Shown here: positions 46,787 through 57,735 of the stretch, in pieces
Numbering within the stretch: the first letter of the stretch is position 1
Layout: the number at the start of each line of letters is the position of its first letter
NCBI GenBank assembly: GCA_030411725.1
Contig: MU839835.1
Location: forward strand, 1,054,001 to 1,118,000
Direction of reading: 5' to 3'
Source of the DNA: Echria macrotheca
Taxonomy: Eukaryota > Ascomycota > Sordariomycetes > Sordariales > Schizotheciaceae
Length of the DNA stretch: 64,000 nucleotides
Notes under the pieces: model-generated
What the model saw: the letters and a program-made list of their open reading frames with translations, nothing else
Database searches by the model: none
What the model was told of the DNA's origin: nothing
Translations under genes and position numbers: made by a program

Positions 46787-48513
46787 ATGTCCCTCCCCAC
46801 CGACGAAGAAAACTCCGCCCTCCTCCTAACCTCCTACCAAACCCTCCGCCAAACCCTCCTCACCCGCCTCTCTTCCTCATCCTCTTCCTCCCATATTATC
46901 CCTCCCCTCCCCCCTCCCCCGTCCCTCTCCCAAACCCTCACCACCCTCCCCGACCCAACCTCCCCCACCTACCTGCACCCCCTCGGGCCCAGCGCCACCC
47001 TCGCCCACCTACACACCTCGATCCTCCCCTCCCTATCCAACCAATCCCTCACGCCGCTCTACCTCGCCTTCGTAACAGGGGGCTCCCTCCCGGTAGCCGA
47101 AGCAGCAGACAACCTCGTCAGCGCGCTCGACAACTCAGCCCAGGTGCACCTGCCTTACCACAGCGCCACCGGCTTCGTCGAGGACTCTGCTCTGCGCATG
47201 CTCATCACCCTCCTCGCGCTCGGTGAACACAAAAACTGGCCGGCGAGGACGTTCACCACGGGCGCGACTGCAAGCAATATTCTTGGCCTCGCGTGCGGGC
47301 GCGAGTTTGTCATCTCCCACCGACTACCACAGAACGACAAAAAGACCGTGGCAGAAATGGGCCTGCTGGAGGCGTGCCGCGTCGCGGGCATCAAAAAGAT
47401 ACAGGTGCTCACGTCGGCGGGACACTCGTCGCTGTCCAAGGCGGCGAGTATCGTCGGCTTGGGCTATTCCTCTGTAAAAGAGGTGCGGGTCTCGGAGGAA
47501 GAACCGTGGCGGCTGGATCTGGATGCTGTCGAGAGGGAGCTGGAGAGGGGAGAGGAGGACGGGGTGGCGAGTATTGTGGTTATTAGCGCGGGCGAGGTGA
47601 ACACGGGGCGGTTTGCGACGGGCGTGCTGGATATGCCTAAGCTGCGAAGTCTGGCGGACCGGCATGGGGCTTGGATTCATGTTGACGGCGGTACGTTTTT
47701 CTCTCATCAGAGGGTACTCCGTAGAGTCGTGGCAAATTATGGGGTATACGAGTGTCAGTGTTGATGCATCACAGCGTTCGGCATCTTCGCCCGCGTCCTC
47801 CCCAAGACGGACGACTTCCTCGATCTACACGCCCACGTGGCCGGCCTCGAGCTGGCTGACAGCATCGCGCTCGACGCACACAAGATCCTCAACGTGGTAG
47901 GTCACAGTCTTGGTACCAAAAAAAAGCCGGGTATAGTTTAACAACCGTAAAGCCCTACGACGCCGGCGTCTTCCTTAGCCGCAACGCCGCCATAACAACC
48001 CAAGTCTGCCAGAACCCCAACGCCGCATACCTCACCCCACCGAGCACCACCACCACCTCGTCCGAAATTCTCCCTCCGCTAAACATCGGCCTCGAAAACT
48101 CCCGCCGCTTCCGCGCCCTCCCCGTCTATGCCGTTCTCCTCAGCGAAGGGCTCCCCGGCATATCATCCATGGTCGCACGCATGGTACGCCTCGCGCGCCG
48201 CATCGCATCCTTCATCCGCGACTCGCCCCACTACACCCTCCTCCCCTCTTCTTCTTCTTCTTCTTCTTCAGACCCTTCCGCCCTCACAAACACCTTCATC
48301 ATCGTCCTCTTCCGCGCCCGCAACGAGATCCTCAACGAGACCCTCGTCGACAAGATCAACGCCCTCAACAAGATTTTTATCAGTGGCACGGTCTGGCGAG
48401 ACCAGAAAGCAGCACGCATAGCCGTCTCCAACTGGCGGTGCGACGTTGATCGGGACTTTGAGATCGTAAAGGATGTGTTGAGGGATGTAGCCGAGTCGTT
48501 TTCCTCTCCTTAA
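46787..48513 (+). CDS. PLP-dependent group II decarboxylase-like enzyme
   Basis: Pyridoxal-phosphate fold-type I enzyme of the aromatic-amino-acid/tyrosine/glutamate decarboxylase superfamily; substrate unknown, probably cytosolic. Exons: 46787-47690, 47775-47896, 47953-48513; introns of 84 and 56 nt (GTACGT and GTAGGT donors, CAG and AAG acceptors). The product is about 528 residues. Seen: HSATGFVEDSALRML near residue 125, TTGATASNILGL (cofactor phosphate region), HVDGGAFG with the Asp expected to pair with the PLP pyridine nitrogen, and ALDAHKILNVPYDAG with the Schiff-base lysine, split by intron 2. The C-terminal small domain carries a Ser run near 48250. The start codon follows a CA/CT-rich leader. 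Confidence 0.88.
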
Positions 48514-48653
48514 ACATAACCCATCCCCATATCCCCATTACCCTCCCCATAATCAACCCCCCTCCACCTCTCCCCTTCCCCCCAAAAAACACCACCAACC
48601 CGGACCGTACCACCACCCCTCCCTCAAGGATGGATATGAACGAAGAAGAAAGG

Positions 48654-48941
48654 TTACCCAAACTTCCTAGTCCCCCCCTTAACAACCTTCAAACTCCCAT
48701 CCGCCAACGCCTTCTTCCTCCCCTTCCCAATCAACTCCAAATGTCCCGCCCTCGCACCGAGTAACACCTCCGTCTGCGCCACCATCCCGGAAGTATACTT
48801 CTTCTGCAGCCTGTCCGCCGTCGACTTGTTCTTGGCCCGTTGCGGCTTCGAGATGCCCTTTTTCGTCTGGGTCTTGCCACTACCGGATTTATTCAGGCCC
48901 GGGTTCGGCTTGGCTGCTTTTTTTATGGCGCCTTGGGCCAT
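48654..48941 (-). CDS. DUF2462/UPF0390 small basic protein
   Basis: A 95-residue lysine-rich protein of the UPF0390/DUF2462 family (relatives of mammalian Leydig-cell-tumour 10 kDa protein). Starts MAQGAIKKA, has a nuclear-localisation-like KPQRAKNKS patch and the conserved TEVLLGARAGHLELIGKG near residue 60. Single exon. Function is not established; the composition suggests a nucleolar or RNA-associated protein. Its 3' flank converges with the decarboxylase gene across 140 bp. Confidence 0.85.
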   Translation of the reverse strand: MAQGAIKKAAKPNPGLNKSGSGKTQTKKGISKPQRAKNKSTADRLQKKYTSGMVAQTEVLLGARAGHLELIGKGRKKALADGSLKVVKGGTRKFG

Positions 48942-49515
48942 TGTGTGCGGATGAAATGGCTGCCGTCGTTGGGGTCGTCTTCGTGGTCGCGTGTCTACCT
49001 CGGGGAGGATTTGTTGGCGGTATTTTGTTTTGTTTGTCTGGAGGAGGAGGTTCGGTGGGATTGATTGGGATTGACACTTGTGACAAAGCTTCTTGGGGAA
49101 AGAAAGTTTTGGGTGGGGGTTTCCCCTCTGAAAGATTATGCCACTCGAAACCGCTTTTTCAATGTGTGTGGGGCTGTGGTGGTGGGGATTACGGGTAACT
49201 AGTTAGTGGGTCTGCCCCCTGAGTTCCAGGCGCAGTATCACTTGTTCACTCGAAGTCAACACAAATTGACAAATGGCCAAGTCGGTGAGTTGAACCCACT
49301 GATCAGTTGGCGGTCCATTCCAATCTACAGCCCAATCCTATCGTACAAACTTATATCCCATGGAATCCTTGTATCCCATGTATCCCATGACATCCTGTCC
49401 TTCCAGATGCCTCTATCAAGAAAGAGCTGTAATGAACCTCAAGTCCCGTGTCAAAGTCCCCTAAACTCCATCCCCCAATCCCAATGACAACCCCAACTCC
49501 CGCCTCCCCCCAAAA
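48942..49515. other. intergenic, DUF2462 promoter and ATG7 3' flank
   Basis: About 0.57 kb; the half next to the DUF2462 start is G/T-rich on the plus strand. No gene or clear site recognised. Confidence 0.5.
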
Positions 49516-51721
49516 TCAAAGCATGACGCCTTCGCCCTCCTCTCCTTCCTCCTCGCTCCACTCCACATCTGCCGTGATTGTCTCGGCGAGACGCTGCACT
49601 TCCGCCAAACCGCTCAGCTCGGCGACATAGTCCCGGCTGTCGAGTGCCTTCTTGACGAAGTCCCAGCCCTCCGATTTATACGCTGACAGAATTGGCTTGC
49701 TGCAGGCGCTGCACTGTGGGTATGACCTTCCACGGATAACCATGTTCTGGAACGTTGACAAAAACCCGCGGATCTGGTGAGGAACAATGCCTAGGGCGCG
49801 CTTGTCCGCCTCATCGTCGTACTGGGAATTGCCGGTTGGAATCGGTGCTGGAGCATGTTGCTTCTCAGGATGCTGGAGAAGACTGGCAAGGAGCTCGACT
49901 AGAAGGGCCGAGGCAATAGCCGCAACACCAGGACGAGTAACTGTGCACTGCTGGTCCAGGGTCTGGTCCTTCATTGACTAGAACGAGTCAGCATGGGAAA
50001 AAGGATGCGCTTAAGTGACTCACATCCGCTGCAACGACAACATCATTGCAGAAATAACATCCCAGAGTATCTTCGCTTCCATCCAACGGTGTCGCTCCAT
50101 GTCGCATGACCACATACGTATCAAAGCCCAAGGCCGCATTCACTACGATCTTGTTCTTGGCTTTGCCCATGACTGTAGGAAGCCATCTGGATTCACGGCT
50201 GTCCATCAACAGGAAAATGACGTCGTGCGCGTCAAAAAGCTCCTCCAGCTTTTCGAAATCTGCCTTCGTCTTTTTCTCATCCAGGACTGGGTGGCCGAGC
50301 ATCGGGACCGACAGCACATGGCCTTCAGAGTCAACACCCGGGTAGATCAGCCCAAGAGCCTCGGCAGCCTGGGGCGCCTTGGCCTTGCCTCCGTTGAGAC
50401 AGTCCTCGTACACAAAGAGTGGCTGACGAACTGGGTTCGAAAACGAAACAGCTCCGTAGTCGACAAACGTGATCTTGCGCACTCCCCAGCCCATGAGGTT
50501 CCGGGAAACATAGCTGCCGAGCGTGCCAGCTCCGAGAAGTAGACACTTGGTGTTCTTGATGACATCAAGGTCAAGATCGGGGGCGATGCGCCACTTCATC
50601 AGCTTGAGATTCAAGTCGACTGCCTGGTCGGCCAACCGGGTAGGATCCATATACTCTGCCAGGTTGGCGACCCGAGGCTTCAACTCTCCCTTGTTGTTTC
50701 TCTCCCAGCCCGTGATCTTGGGCGTCTTGGTGATGTCCATATTCTCAACCTCGTCCATAGCCAGGTTGAGAATGATGCTGCGCGCCTCGAATCTCTTGGC
50801 ATGCGTATCCCGAAAACACAAGACTTGAGCCTCCCGGAGATGATATCTGTGGCGAATGAGAATAAGAAGGTTCCGGAGCGGCCAAGACGGATACTCCGGG
50901 TAGTTTGACGGGTCGGTGAATGCGATGAACCGATCCTCAGGCGCAACATCTTTGAAGAAGCCTGTCTCAAAGTCCCGCAGCGAGCCAATAGCCCAGCGGA
51001 ACCCGAGCTTCTCGGTGTTTTCGTCGAAAGAAAAATGTTTGATAGCCTCGCCGCGGACCTTCTTTGCCAGGAAGAAGCCATGCTCTCTAGTGTCGACTGC
51101 ATACCGCCAAGTGCCCACATGATCCACGAGTGACGCGCTCTCCGGACCGGTGATATGGCCGACCGGTCCGATCCGCTTCCACTGGGGATGCGACTGCAGC
51201 GTGGGAAAGGCGAACCAGTAGATGAGCTTGTACTTCTTGAGGTCGGCATATGACAAAATTCTAAATGAAGAAAGCAGCGACGGAATCGAGTAGATGGTAC
51301 CATCTCTGATAGCGTCCCAGATCTGTCCCGTGTGAGTCGGCGTGACGCCATATAGAAGGCAAACAAACCTGTTCACCGGCGCTCTGCATGATGGCGCCTT
51401 TATCGATGCTCTTGAACTGCTCAAAGGTATTCACATTCTTGATGAACCCTTCGGCACGGCTCATTCCGAGGGGCGCACTGGCTGCGTCAGTCTTGGATTA
51501 TCAAGTCCCGATCGCGAGACCTACTGCTTGCTAGACAGTGCATTCCCGTGGATCTGCATCTTGGTGCTGTTTTCAGCGTCGGCATGAGAACGTGGCTCAT
51601 ATAAGCCGAGGACGGGGCGCTGCGAGTCGTCGAGCTTGTCCTTGTCAAGCTTGTGGGCGAACAGGGCCCCGTAGAACGGAAGCTCGATCTCCGAGGAGAA
51701 GGGCGCAAACTTGAGATCCAT
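49516..51721 (-). CDS. ATG7: ATG7, E1-like enzyme of autophagy
   Basis: Activates Atg8 and Atg12 as thioester intermediates for autophagosome formation in the cytosol. Exons (minus): 51721-51525, 51477-51369, 51322-50024, 49977-49516; introns 46-47 nt. The product is about 688 residues. The N-terminal domain starts MDLKFAPFSSEIELPFYGAL. The adenylation domain has the nucleotide-binding GAGTLGSYV (about residues 366-374), then FVDYGAVSFSNPVRQ and MDSRESRW. The catalytic cysteine is Cys546 in QQCTVTRPG, at the start of exon 4. The acidic C-terminal tail (EEEGEEGEG) is as expected for Atg3/Atg8 docking. For exon 2 the acceptor ending at 51478 preserves the APLGMSRAEGF block; another AG 4 nt upstream would shift the frame. 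It is divergent from dCMP deaminase. Confidence 0.96.
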
Positions 51722-52253
51722 CGCGGGTTATTGCGCTGCAGCGCCGCGACTGACTGTAAGCTATTTGTGTCGATGTCGATGGTGCTGTTGTCGGGTGATG
51801 TTCGGTAGTCGCGGGTATTCTCAAGAGGAGCTGTATAGGACTACCAGAATAGTGAAACGTAGTGAAAAGGGTCAAGAGTCTTTGTCGCAGTAGAGTGCAG
51901 CTTGTTGTGCGAGCTTGACTTGACTCGACTGTAGGAGTGCGGGGCAAGGCAGTCAGCTGCTGTTTGTCATCCCAGGCTAGCGAGGCTGTGACCAAGCATA
52001 GGAAATGTGACCAAGCTTCTCCAGCGGAAAAGAAATATCAGAAAAAGGCTGGTGATCAGTGAGACTCAAGTCGCCAGGCAACAGACCTTCCAGCGGCACG
52101 GGAGTCAGAGTCTCGGGAAGCTGGCAGGTGCCCCGCAGTCCAGAGGAAGCTCTGGTGGGGTCTGAGACATCGCAGGTGACAGGGCCTGGGGCGCCGCCGG
52201 CTAAACTCCGGGTAACCTGTGACAGCGATGTGCGGCGCAGAAAGCTTGACTCG

Positions 52254-52259
52254 ACGCGT
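52254..52259 (+). promoter_or_regulatory. MCB element (ACGCGT), copy 1
   Basis: Perfect ACGCGT 204 bp before the dCMP deaminase ATG. MCB sites bind the Mbp1/Swi6 (MBF) complex, which drives G1/S transcription of DNA-synthesis genes in ascomycetes. Confidence 0.7.
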
Positions 52260-52273
52260 TAATGACATGCAGG

Positions 52274-52279
52274 ACGCGT
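52274..52279 (+). promoter_or_regulatory. MCB element (ACGCGT), copy 2
   Basis: Second perfect ACGCGT, exactly 20 bp (about two helical turns) downstream of the first and 184 bp before the ATG. Close pairing is the arrangement typical of functional MBF targets. Confidence 0.7.
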
Positions 52280-52457
52280 CGGTTGTCGGGCCGCAATCAA
52301 GTGTCAATGCGACTTGCCCGCGCATGCGACAGTGTCTAGGATATATCCTAAGTCTGCTATATTTCCACTGGACACTTCTTAATTGCCATTTTAATAACTA
52401 GCAACCAGTAGTAGAACCTGATTGGCCTGCTTACTTATTTACTTGGGACTCTTCAAC

Positions 52458-53612
52458 ATGTTCATCGGACTCTGCGGGAGTAAACAACCTCCTCCCCCCT
52501 ATTTTGCGAACGCGGATATTAACCTCCTCCCAGGCGCCTACGCGGGCAAGATGACCATAGCCCAGTATCTGGTCCAGTGCCACGGCTTCACCCGTCTCAG
52601 CCTCATGCCGGCGGCTGTCCCATTACTGCCCGAGGAAAACCCCGACCATGTCTTTAACAAGGCGGAGGCCCTCCTCGACTTCGTCACCAAGCACTGGCGC
52701 GAGCGCTGGGTGATCGCCGACATCCCCAGCGAACACGAGCTGGACATGTTCGCGCGCCGCCCCTTTTTCCTCCTCGTCAGCGTCGACGCGCCGCTACAGA
52801 CCCGCTGGCGGCGCTTCCAGTCCGACGACACGCAGTGGCACCTCTTCTCGAGGCGCATCGTGGGCTCTCTTCCAAAGGCGGCGCCAGCACCACCGTCGTC
52901 CCTCGACGAATTCGTCACCTTTTCCGACACCCTCCTCTTTGACCCGGTCCGCGGCCAGCTCCCGCTCATGTCGCGCGCCTCGGTCCGCATCCTCAACACG
53001 TCGGCCGACCTCTCCCAGCTCTACGCGCACCTCGACGCCCTGGACCTGCTCAACCCGGACCGCCTCCGCCCGTCCTGGGACCACTACTTCATGTCGCTCG
53101 CCTCGCTCGCCGCGCAGCGGTCCAACTGCATGAAGCGCCGCGTCGGCTGCGTCGTGGTGCGCGACCGCCGCGTCGTGAGCACCGGCTACAACGGCACGCC
53201 GCGCGGGCTGCGCAACTGCGGCGAGGGCGGGTGCGGCCGGTGCAACGCCGGCGAGGGGTCCGGCCACGGGCTGGCGACGTGTCTATGTCTGCACGCCGAG
53301 GAGAACGCGCTGCTCGAGGCCGGCCGCGAGCGGCTGCGCGAGGGCGCCGTGCTGTACTGCGACACGTGCCCGTGTCTGACGTGCAGCATCAAGATCGTGC
53401 AGGTCGGCATTGGCGAGGTGGTGTATAGCCAGGAGTACAGCATGGACAGCAGCACCGCTGCCGTTCTGCGCGAGGGCGGCGTGCGGCTGAGGCAGTTTGT
53501 TCCGGTATGTATACCCTGTCAAGAAGACCAAAAAAGGGGCAAGCTAACCACGACCCGCGCGCAGCCTCCAAACGGGCTCATCCGACTAGAGAAGGCAGAA
53601 GAATACAACTAA
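52458..53612 (+). CDS. DCD1: deoxycytidylate (dCMP) deaminase with N-terminal P-loop domain
   Basis: Deaminates dCMP to dUMP for thymidylate synthesis. Exons: 52458-52479, 52534-53504, 53565-53612; about 346 residues. Exon 1 encodes only MFIGLCG plus one base. Splicing creates the Walker-A-like GLCGSAYAGKM of the N-terminal nucleotide-kinase-like domain known in fungal Dcd1. The deaminase domain has the zinc ligands His261 (HAEEN, with Glu263 catalytic) and Cys288/Cys291 (PCLTC). A Cys-rich insert (about residues 236-258) matches the second metal/allosteric region of this family. The first intron is 54 nt, in frame and stop-free, so its retention would insert 18 residues in the P-loop rather than truncate. 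The MCB pair upstream fits S-phase control. Confidence 0.95.
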   Translation: MFIGLCGSKQPPPPYFANADINLLPGAYAGKMTIAQYLVQCHGFTRLSLMPAAVPLLPEENPDHVFNKAEALLDFVTKHWRERWVIADIPSEHELDMFARRPFFLLVSVDAPLQTRWRRFQSDDTQWHLFSRRIVGSLPKAAPAPPSSLDEFVTFSDTLLFDPVRGQLPLMSRASVRILNTSADLSQLYAHLDALDLLNPDRLRPSWDHYFMSLASLAAQRSNCMKRRVGCVVVRDRRVVSTGYNGTPRGLRNCGEGGCGRCNAGEGSGHGLATCLCLHAEENALLEAGRERLREGAVLYCDTCPCLTCSIKIVQVGIGEVVYSQEYSMDSSTAAVLREGGVRLRQFVPVCIPCQEDQKRGKLTTTRAQPPNGLIRLEKAEEYN

Positions 53613-54563
53613 ATGTACCCGCCCCTATGTGCTTCACCATGTCAAAGAGAACGGCTAACCCGTCACCACTCGACTTCAAAAAAGTAGAGACGGGCTTTCC
53701 GATGTGTACTTAGCTCGTTGCCGGGCCCGAGATGTTCGCCGCGCCTTCGCGCTCCCGAGTCTGATCCATACGGGTCCACATCGAAAATAGTGATCCACAA
53801 GCTGCATGCTTCTGCCATGCGAACGGTAGGCATCCGCAGACTTAAAAATCGCTCTTGGCCAGCTTTCGGTTCCTGGGCTCCATTGCTAATTTCCATGCAT
53901 CCGGTCCGAGTTATCCGCTGTTGTGCATCCTTGATGACCTCGCAAATCGTGCCGCGAACCATGGAGCCTGGCATCGACTTCCTAAAGACGAAGTAGTTTG
54001 TTGGCGTAGTTGTCGAGGTATTCGACGCTCGTCGCTTTACAGCATAGCGTCCAAGTGTGCGAGTAGAGCATGCTGCTGGTTACATCATGTCAACACAAAA
54101 CCATGTAGTAGGTACGAGGTATCAATATATTATAGGAAGAATAGTACAGTAACGGGCCGTCAAGGACCCAGGGTCGTCACCCGTTCCCCAAACCCGAGCT
54201 GAGCGCTTCCCTCGCCGATATGCCCGGGTCGTCTCAATCTTCGAATGCTCTGCTCATAAGGCTTCCACAATCCGCCCTGATACCCACACACCGCACCCGT
54301 TGAAACTGCAAGAAATCGAATGCCGGAAAAGGTACATGCGACGCTAGTGCAGCGGTAGTCCGGAATAATCGATAGCTCGGCGGGAGCGCGGATCGGGTAT
54401 TTTGACAGCTTCTATCGTTTGTTCTGCGCCGACCGCCATGACCAGAGATATGTCGAATGCTCCATCAATCCATACCGACATCGATCCTCCAATCATCAGT
54501 CATTAACCACATCCTCCTTCCTCCGTATCGTCCCCTATCGCCAGCGAAGCGACCCGATATTGC
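53613..54563. other. intergenic, nothing supported
   Basis: About 0.95 kb between the 3' ends of two convergent genes. Frames of up to about 115 codons have no recognisable features. Confidence 0.5.
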
Positions 54564-54758
54564 TTAGAGCGACTGCTTGGCGGCCCTGCGAGCAACGAGC
54601 TTCTTGTGGATGAATAGAGATATGAGACCGACGCCGACGACAAAGACGATGCAGAACACGACAATGACACCGGGCTCGTGGGAGGCCCAGTTATCCGCGC
54701 GCTTGGCGAGGTGGGAGACGGCGTCGCGAGCGACGAGAGCGTTGCTGATGGCAGGCAT
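54564..54758 (-). CDS. 64-residue single-pass membrane microprotein
   Basis: Single exon from ATG 54758. Layout: about 28 soluble residues (MPAISNALVARDAVSHLAKR, then DNWASHEPG), one strong transmembrane helix of about 21 residues (VIVVFCIVFVVGVGLISLFI), and a short positively charged end (HKKLVARRAAKQSL), which predicts the C-terminus in the cytosol or matrix. No known family could be named. The clean topology and the even amino-acid use argue for a real gene. It could be a subunit-like microprotein of the ER or mitochondrial membrane; that is inference. Confidence 0.7.
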   Translation of the reverse strand: MPAISNALVARDAVSHLAKRADNWASHEPGVIVVFCIVFVVGVGLISLFIHKKLVARRAAKQSL

Positions 54759-56795
54759 TTTGATGTGTGTAAGATAAATTAAGTAGGAGTTCTGAGAGAA
54801 AATATTAGCAATTCAGATCGGGGACCAACAAGTCTTTTATAAAAGGCGCAAAAGCAAGGAGGCGGTGAATTGACGATTTTGTTTCAATCCAACAGATGCG
54901 ATGCGGGGAGCTAGCTCTCGGGCGAGAGAGGGGAAACCGAGAGCTGCTTGCTGCAGCGGCACGGCCTGGGCGTCGCGTGGCTGGGAGCTAGACGGCACCG
55001 GATTGGCCCTGTCGTTTCAAATCGCTGCACGAGCGCCACAGATTCCCCCAATCTTGGCACCCGTCATGCGCCCACCGCTCCACCACATCCGCGATTCCGA
55101 AGCCCTTCGAGGCGCCGTCAAAACGCGCAAAAAGCCACTCGGCCGCACCATATTCGAGAACAATCATGGGGCGTGGCTAGCCAATTGACACGTGGGCGAA
55201 ATGATGAGGGCTTACAATATCGTAGAATTCGACTCGAGGTGTCGGAGCGAAAATCTCGCGTCTGCTTAGGTAGCAACAAAGCTCCGGGTGATAGCTTGCG
55301 CGAGCGTTCTAGGTGTGGTGCGATTGCGAGAGTTTTGAACAACACGGGACAAGGTAGACGGGAGCTGAGGAGTGGCGATGCGAGAGAGATGGTCTCCTGT
55401 GTCTAGGGGAATTGAGAGTCGAGTGAGGTTGGAGAGGAGGGAAAAGAGAGAAGGAGAAGAGAGACGGATGGAAAGAACCGCACGCGGGAAGGCGCAAACA
55501 AATAACGGCGGTGGGGCCTGGTCAAGAAAGCCGGCGCAAACAGAAAGCTTGGCCACCGGAAGACGGGGAGACAGGGGTAGGGGTCCTCCCTCTATCAGCT
55601 GGCGAGCCTTTCGCTGTGTCTTTTTTTTTGTCGTCGTTGGATGCGCGAATTTTGAACAATGCGACTGCCCATGCGCAATCTGGACGGCGAAAGAACGGCA
55701 GCAGGGCCCCTCGTGGGGTCGCGCGGCGATGAGGTGAGCGCACGACTCGCGCCTTCGCCCGAATGTCTCTCAAGCTCGTCCATGAGTAACTTGTACTCGG
55801 GACTGTCCGTCGAACAGCGGCAACACTCGGAAACCACCAACACACAAAGCTTGACCGTGGTATCGTGATTATTCCCTCATGAAGGTCTCGAAAACCCGTC
55901 CGCCCACGGCACGAGACACGGCAGACCACCCAGGGTTTTGACTCTCTCGAGCCCGGCACGGCACAGCAGACGCAGTGACCTCAGTGAGTTGTTTTGGCGC
56001 TGGTGGGGCACTGGACGGGTGCGATCCAAGCTCCCACGAGATGAGCGAGCCACCACCGGCCCAGGCTTCGGCTCGCCTGCATCTTCTCGGCCGGCTTGAC
56101 AGCGCTGGGCAGCGTTTGCTAATGTAACTACGAAGCTACTATCCCGATCCCACATTTCGGCACCCGTCGCGTTTAGTCCGATCTGCCGAGCACGACAGGG
56201 CGTGCAACGGTAATTGTACGGCCAGGCTGACCGAGGACAGCTCCAGAAACTAGCTTTCTTCAGAGGCTTCGTTTTATCTTCATCAAGATTTGAGCCTGGA
56301 CAGTGAGTTCAACAGACGGTGATGACGCTTCTGCAGGTCTGCATCCACGTCTGTCAGTCAGGCACACACCTCCGAGAAATCGCCTGCGGTGCCTTAGTCA
56401 GTGTTCGCCTTTCCAGCCTATCCGGACGGACCCGACTCACGCCGATCCGGAATCAATCCTGGCTGAGATCCACTTGCGGCTTTTCCGAGCCTTCCTGATG
56501 CTTGTTTCCGTTCTGCTCCCGGGTTTCCATTGGAAGGAATGGATCCAAGGAGAATCCAGGTCCCATCGTCAGTGCTCCATAGCAGAATCGGAAATTGAAG
56601 GTGGTTTCTATAGGGCGAGATTCCAGTCTGCGGTTTATATCAATATTGACTCCGAGTCCTCCCTCTGGAGTAATAATCATTCATCAATTCGCTCGCTATA
56701 CAGTGACATGTCAACTGTAAATGCTCAGGTTTCAATAACCACAAGGCTTCGTGTATGTACAAATCCCACCACAGCCCCAATCCCTCAGATCCCGT
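54759..56795. other. 2-kb intergenic, no supported gene
   Basis: Overlapping frames on both strands around 55.0-56.0 kb are Arg/Ser-rich and mutually antisense, with no domain. The right end must hold the 3' UTR of the LPMO gene, and the left end the promoter of the microprotein. Confidence 0.5.
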
Positions 56796-57639
56796 CTAGC
56801 AGGAAATCGGCGACGGCCCCGGAGCCTGGTAGGGCTTCCCGCCGTTGTCGGGCTGACCTGCCAGACCATAGATGCTGGTCGAGATACCAGGGTCCGACTG
56901 CTTGTACGCCCCCGGGAAGGTCACCGTCTCCGACGGCGTGAAGCTGCCGGAGCCCGACACGCTGATCTGGGCACAGGACTGGTAGAACTGTGCGCCGTTG
57001 GGCTTGCTGGCCGAGTGCAGGGCCAGAACCTCAACCCGCAGGAGGTAGTCGCCCGCCTTGACGCACTGAGGAATGCTGAAGTACACCCATCCCTGGTTCT
57101 TGATCAGGTTGTCGACACCCCAAATCTTGGCGCTAGGATCGAAGGTATCTTGCCAGATCTTGAACCTGTTTCTCCTTGGTTAGCGTCGTTGTCCTGTACT
57201 TATGGTGACAAAAACATACCACTTCAAGCCACTCAGGCTCGCCGAAGCGGCGTTGTCGACCTTGGCCAGATAAGCCATGACCGGGCCTTTGTGCGACTTG
57301 GCAATCGGGTTGTCGGCGTCATTCGGCATCTGAGCGCCGCCGATGACATGTCCCCAGTACGCGCCGATCCTGTCGCCAGAAGCCACCTTGATGACCGTGT
57401 TGGACTTTGTCCCTGATGCACCACAGATCATCCCTTGGTTGGTGACATCTTGGATGGGGTTGTTGTTATTCGGCGCCCGGATGCCTGTCAGTTGGCCTTG
57501 GTCCTTGCCGTTGACCGAGACTTTCTGTATCGAGTTAGAAGCTGTGATGGATGGATAGGATGGTGTTGCCCACTTGGAAGATGGTATGCGCCTCAACGGC
57601 GAGCCCATAGGCCAACAGGGACGTCAGAGAGAACTTCAT
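56796..57639 (-). CDS. secreted AA9 lytic polysaccharide monooxygenase
   Basis: Copper enzyme that oxidatively cleaves cellulose or related beta-glucans outside the cell. Exons (minus): 57639-57574, 57524-57220, 57165-56796; introns 49 and 54 nt. The product is about 246 residues. The signal peptide MKFSLTSLLAYGLAVEA is followed at once by His18 (mature His1, HTIFQKVSVNG), as required for the copper histidine brace. The second brace residue is His100 (AKSHKGP) and the axial Tyr185 lies in QFYQSC, with His174 and Gln183 in their usual supporting positions. It ends in SPISC and TAG, with no CBM1 or linker, so it is a single-domain member. A TATA box lies about 90 bp upstream. Substrate and C1/C4 regioselectivity cannot be read from this. 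Confidence 0.95.
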
Positions 57640-57729
57640 GGCGACTTCTGGATGGCAGTTGGTGAGCAGTGATATGATCGTTGCCTTGATGGAGTGAGAC
57701 GTTACAAAAAGAGGGCGCCAGCAACAGCC

Positions 57730-57735
57730 TTTATA
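57730..57735 (-). promoter_or_regulatory. TATAAA box of the LPMO gene
   Basis: TATAAA on the minus strand, 91-96 bp before ATG 57639. Strong TATA boxes are common before inducible secreted-enzyme genes. I did not see a convincing XYR1/XlnR GGCTAA site nearby. Confidence 0.5.

Larger units (their letters stand above)
51722..52457. promoter_or_regulatory. divergent promoter ATG7 / dCMP deaminase
   Basis: 736 bp between the two starts. The half near dCMP deaminase contains two MluI cell-cycle boxes (separate entries). No clear element specific to ATG7 was recognised. Confidence 0.6.
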
